From contig NZ_JAGYHF010000005.1 in assembly GCF_018336155.1 (NCBI RefSeq), positions 310,001-374,000 of the forward strand: a stretch of 64,000 nucleotides of DNA, given 5' to 3'. Below are positions 58,796 to 64,000 of this stretch, one piece after another. The position numbers and the translations under genes were made by a program. The notes below the pieces were generated by a model. It saw nothing but the letters and a program-made list of their open reading frames with translations, did no database searches and was not told where the DNA came from. Within the stretch, counting starts at the first letter, position 1. The number at the start of each line of letters is the position of its first letter. Source of the stretch: Pseudomonas rustica (lineage in GTDB: Bacteria > Pseudomonadota > Gammaproteobacteria > Pseudomonadales > Pseudomonadaceae).

Positions 58796-59242
58796 ATGCA
58801 ACTGATCCTTCTGGAAAAAGTCACCAACCTGGGCAACCTGGGTGACAAAGTAAACGTTAAGGCCGGTTACGGTCGTAACTACCTGCTGCCTTACGGCAAA
58901 GCTACCGCCGCGACCCCAGCGAACATCGCTGCGTTCGAAGAGCGTCGTGCCGAGCTGGAAAAAGCTGCTGCAGACCGTAAAGCATCGGCTGAAAGCCGTG
59001 CTGCCCAACTGGCCGAGCTGGAAGTGACCATCACTGCCACCGCTGGCGACGAAGGCAAGCTGTTCGGTTCGATCGGTACTCACGACATCGCTGACGCACT
59101 GACCGCCTCCGGCGTTGAAGTGCAGAAGAGCGAAGTTCGTCTGCCGAACGGCACCATCCGCAACGTAGGTGAATTCGACGTGGCTGTGCACCTGCACGCC
59201 GAAGTTGAAGCCACCGTACGCGTTGTCGTGGTAGCAGCTTAA
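58796..59242 (+). CDS. rplI: 50S ribosomal protein L9
   Basis: The 148-residue protein is L9: N-terminal domain [20 protein letters not shown], a long connecting helix and a C-terminal 23S-binding domain ([14 protein letters not shown]). It closes the rpsF-rpsR-DUF2232-rplI run; a terminator follows. Confidence 0.98.
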   Translation: MQLILLEKVTNLGNLGDKVNVKAGYGRNYLLPYGKATAATPANIAAFEERRAELEKAAADRKASAESRAAQLAELEVTITATAGDEGKLFGSIGTHDIADALTASGVEVQKSEVRLPNGTIRNVGEFDVAVHLHAEVEATVRVVVVAA

Positions 59243-59288
59243 GCAACACCTGATCGGCTGGCGGCTTGCCCGTCAGACGGTTAACATC

Positions 59289-59325
59289 GGGCACGATCCT
59301 GTTTACAGGTCGTGCCCTTTGTCTT
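59289..59325 (+). terminator. Rho-independent terminator after rplI
   Basis: GGGCACGA (59289-59296) pairs with TCGTGCCC (59310-59317), followed by TTTGTCTTT. It ends about 40 nt before the dnaB start. Confidence 0.85.
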
Positions 59326-59362
59326 TCTGCAATTCCTGATTTTCAACCAAACTCAAGTGGCC

Positions 59363-60760
59363 ATGAACGATATCTCCGCTCCCGAGCAATACGATCTGCA
59401 AACCGCTGCCCTGAAGGTGCCGCCGCATTCCATCGAAGCCGAACAGGCTGTACTCGGTGGTCTGATGCTGGACAACAACGCCTGGGAACGCGTGCTCGAT
59501 CAAGTCTCCGACGGTGATTTCTATCGACATGACCACCGCCTGATCTTCCGTGCGATCGCCAAACTGGCCGATCAGAACTCGCCGATCGACGTCGTGACCC
59601 TTGCCGAACAATTGGACAAGGAAGGTCAGACCTCGCAAGTGGGCGGCCTCGGTTACCTTGGCGAACTGGCGAAAAACACACCGTCCGTCGCCAACATCAA
59701 GGCCTATGCGCAGATCGTTCGCCAGCGTGCGACGTTGCGCCAACTGATCGGCATTAGCACCGAGATCGCCGACAGCGCCTTCAACCCGGAAGGGCGCACC
59801 GCCGAGGAAATCCTCGACGAAGCCGAGCGCCAGATCTTCGCGATTGCCGAGGCCCGGCCGAAAACCGGTGGCCCGGTGGGTGTGAACGATTTGCTGACCA
59901 AGGCCATCGATCGCATCGACACGCTGTTCAACACCGACAACGCGATTACGGGTCTGTCCACGGGTTACACCGACCTTGATGAGAAGACCAGCGGCTTGCA
60001 ACCGTCCGACCTGATCATCGTCGCCGGTCGTCCGTCGATGGGTAAAACCACCTTCGCAATGAACCTGGTGGAAAACGCCGTACTGCGCAGCGACAAAGCC
60101 GTTCTGGTGTATTCCCTCGAGATGCCAGGCGAATCGCTGGTCATGCGTATGCTCTCCTCGCTGGGCCGCATCGACCAGACCAAGGTGCGTTCCGGTCAGT
60201 TGGAAGATGACGACTGGCCGCGCCTGACCTCGGCGGTCAACCTGCTCAATGACCGCAAGCTGTTTATCGACGACACCGCCGGTATCAGTCCGTCGGAAAT
60301 GCGTGCGCGAACCCGGCGTCTGGCGCGTGAGCACGGTGACATCGGCCTGATCATGATCGACTACCTGCAATTGATGCAGATTCCAGGTTCCGGCGGCGAC
60401 AACCGCACCAACGAGATTTCGGAAATCTCGCGTTCCTTGAAAGCCCTGGCCAAAGAATTCAACTGCCCGGTGGTGGCGCTGTCGCAGCTCAACCGTTCCC
60501 TCGAGCAGCGGCCGAACAAACGCCCGATCAACTCCGACCTCCGGGAATCCGGAGCGATCGAGCAGGATGCTGACGTGATCATGTTCGTTTACCGCGACGA
60601 GGTGTATCACCCGGAAACCGAGCATAAAGGCATCGCCGAAATCATTATCGGTAAGCAACGGAACGGGCCAATCGGCTTTATCCGCCTGGCGTTTATCGGT
60701 AAGTACACCCGTTTCGAAAACCTTGCGCCGGGCAGCTATAACTTCGACGACGATGAATAA
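59363..60760 (+). CDS. dnaB: Replicative DNA helicase
   Basis: DnaB is the hexameric fork helicase. The 465-residue protein has the N-terminal primase-interaction domain (PHSIEAEQAVLGGLMLDN), a linker and the RecA-type ATPase with Walker A GRPSMGKTTFAMN, Walker B IGLIMIDYLQL and QLNRSLEQR. No intein is present. The ATG at 59363 gives the expected MNDISAPEQYDLQT; the longer frame from 59312 starts inside the terminator. Confidence 0.98.
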   Translation: MNDISAPEQYDLQTAALKVPPHSIEAEQAVLGGLMLDNNAWERVLDQVSDGDFYRHDHRLIFRAIAKLADQNSPIDVVTLAEQLDKEGQTSQVGGLGYLGELAKNTPSVANIKAYAQIVRQRATLRQLIGISTEIADSAFNPEGRTAEEILDEAERQIFAIAEARPKTGGPVGVNDLLTKAIDRIDTLFNTDNAITGLSTGYTDLDEKTSGLQPSDLIIVAGRPSMGKTTFAMNLVENAVLRSDKAVLVYSLEMPGESLVMRMLSSLGRIDQTKVRSGQLEDDDWPRLTSAVNLLNDRKLFIDDTAGISPSEMRARTRRLAREHGDIGLIMIDYLQLMQIPGSGGDNRTNEISEISRSLKALAKEFNCPVVALSQLNRSLEQRPNKRPINSDLRESGAIEQDADVIMFVYRDEVYHPETEHKGIAEIIIGKQRNGPIGFIRLAFIGKYTRFENLAPGSYNFDDDE

Positions 60761-60785
60761 GCTCTTCATCGTCTGAGGCTGACGC

Positions 60786-60847
60786 CTTCGCGAGCAAGCT
60801 TTGCTCCTACAGTTGATCCCTTGTAGGAGCAAAGCTTGCTCGCGAAG
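60786..60847. repeat. Extragenic palindrome, CGCGAGCAAGCTTTGCTCCTAC family
   Basis: CTTCGCGAGCAAGCTTTGCT with CCTAC at the left is mirrored by GTAGGAGCAAAGCTTGCTCG with CGAAG at the right, after dnaB. It is one more dispersed Pseudomonas extragenic repeat. The other bases up to 60980 hold the ygiQ upstream region. Confidence 0.9.
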
Positions 60848-60980
60848 AACGATAACGTGGTGCAACCAATAACCGCGATCGGGTCGGCACAATTTCCGAC
60901 CACAGCCGTCGGAATTGGTCAAAATTTGTGCTATATTCCGCGCCCGCGAAATTCAATGAAAGCCAACACCGGTTATCGAC

Positions 60981-63293
<2,313 letters not shown>

Positions 63294-63297
63294 AGCA

Positions 63298-63330
63298 AAC
63301 GCCAACCTTCGGGTTGGCGTTTTTTTTTTG
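63298..63330 (+). terminator. Rho-independent terminator after ygiQ
   Basis: AACGCCAACC, TTCG, GGTTGGCGTT then a run of T. Confidence 0.95.
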
Positions 63331-63332
63331 AG

Positions 63333-63416
63333 TCAAAAGATCGCAGCCTGCGGCAGCTCCTACAGTGGGATTCGCGTTTCCCTGTAGGAGCTGCCGCAGG
63401 CTGCGATCTTTTGATC
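63333..63416. repeat. REP doublet, GTAGGAGCTGCC family, copy 8
   Basis: AAAAGATCGCAGCCTGCGGC ... and GTAGGAGCTGCCGCAGGCTG ... GATCTTTTGATC, directly after the ygiQ terminator. Confidence 0.92.
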
Positions 63417-63519
63417 TTCGCCACATTTAGGCGCAACTTCGCCTAACCATTTCCCCGCATCGCCCGATTTTGGTGCTGTACTGCCCTAAGCATTCCGGGA
63501 AAGCGCCCAAGCCTCTGCA

Positions 63520-63534
63520 TGGCATAAGTCTTGC
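63520..63534 (+). promoter_or_regulatory. Sigma-54 -24/-12 promoter candidate
   Basis: TGGCATAAGTCTTGC aligns with TGGCACG-N4-TTGC at exact spacing, with GG at -24 and GC at -12. It lies about 39 nt before the GTG of the transglutaminase-like gene. A TTTGGTGC sequence about 50 nt upstream resembles half of an NtrC site. Confidence 0.6.
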
Positions 63535-63572
63535 GCGCTTTCGAATACGCTTAGGCTCGCAGGAGGCACGCC

Positions 63573-64000
63573 GTGTCGATTCATGTCGCATTGCATCACG
63601 TCACGCATTACCGCTACGACCGCGCTGTCGAACTCGGCCCGCAGATCGTTCGCCTGCGCCCGGCTGCCCACAGTCGCACGCGGATTTTGTCGTATGCGCT
63701 GAAAGTCTCGCCCGAGCAGCATTTCATCAACTGGCAGCAAGACCCGCAGGGCAACTACCTCGCGCGGCTGGTCTTCCCGGAAAAAACCGATGAGTTGCGC
63801 ATCGAGGTCGATCTGCTGGCCGAAATGGCCGTGTTCAATCCCTTCGATTTTTTCCTTGAGCCCTACGCCGAGAAAATCCCTTTCGCCTACGCCGCCGATG
63901 AGCGCAAGGAACTGGCGCCGTATCTCGAAACCCTGCCACTGACACCAAAATTCAAAGCCTATCTGGACGCCATCGATCGCACGCCGCTGCCAGCGGTGGA
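63573..64000 (+). CDS. Transglutaminase-like protein, N-terminal part (cut by window edge)
   Basis: The first 142 codons are in the window. The GTG start follows AGGAGGCAC, an almost ideal ribosome site. The translation (MSIHVALHHVTHYRYDRAVE, then LGPQIVRLRPAAHSRTRI and FINWQQDPQGNYLARL) is the N-terminal beta domain of bacterial transglutaminase-like proteins, and the NPFDFFLEPYAEKIPF block is typical of the long (about 1,100 residues) type with a DUF2126 domain. Those genes cluster with alpha-E and ATP-grasp-like genes. The catalytic Cys-His-Asp lies beyond the edge. Confidence 0.85.
   Translation, partial: MSIHVALHHVTHYRYDRAVELGPQIVRLRPAAHSRTRILSYALKVSPEQHFINWQQDPQGNYLARLVFPEKTDELRIEVDLLAEMAVFNPFDFFLEPYAEKIPFAYAADERKELAPYLETLPLTPKFKAYLDAIDRTPLPAV

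Overview
The window is a contiguous piece of a Pseudomonas chromosome, most like the P. fluorescens group. It is GC-rich, its repeats include the extragenic palindromes typical of that group (GTAGGAGCTGCC...CTGCGATCTTTTGATC), and from memory the gene order follows P. aeruginosa PAO1 from about PA4988 (waaA) and PA4974 (tolC) down to PA4931 (dnaB) and PA4928 (ygiQ). Nearly everything is core genome. The clear exception is a three-gene block between motB and rsgA.

Layout. 0-2.4 kb: end of an SMR efflux gene, a divergent LysR regulator and waaA (Kdo transferase). 2.6-8.5 kb: tolC (minus strand), a TPP riboswitch with thiC and the probable HMP transporter cytX, then a convergent lipoprotein gene. 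8.7-18.2 kb: nudF, a yqiB-like gene, cpdA, yqiA, parE, a phytase-esterase-like gene, a retropepsin, parC and a PqiC-like lipoprotein, an order that extends the nudF-yqiB-cpdA-yqiA-parE cluster of E. coli. 18.5-28.9 kb: ahpA-like membrane protein divergent from serB, a fimW-like gene without a neighbouring fimX, the psd/rhdA/HDOD run, and motAB behind a near-consensus FliA promoter. 29.2-31.1 kb: an operon of ThsB-like TIR, caspase-like protease and second TIR (all minus strand), the best candidate for an antiphage system. 31.3-47.9 kb: rsgA, orn, a TRIC channel, queG, then nnr-tsaE-amiB-mutL-miaA-hfq-hflX-hflK-hflC and hisZ-purA. 48-53.3 kb: a chemoreceptor with a possible FliA promoter, an iron permease and binding protein behind a Fur-box candidate, and two tRNA-Leu(CAG) genes, each with its own promoter and terminator. 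53.5-63.3 kb: rnr-rlmB, the rpsF-rpsR-DUF2232-rplI operon with an S6:S18 leader motif, dnaB and ygiQ. The last 0.4 kb is the start of a large transglutaminase-like protein behind a sigma-54-type -24/-12 element.

The core genes serve envelope assembly (waaA, tolC, psd, amiB, PqiC-like), thiamine synthesis, topoisomerase IV, motility, tRNA and RNA maintenance (miaA, queG, tsaE, rnr, orn, rlmB, hfq), purine and histidine synthesis and replication. Five families of extragenic repeats mark many of the gene ends. No transposase, prophage or CRISPR array was seen. All calls come from reading the sequence and from memory of the families; no database search was run.
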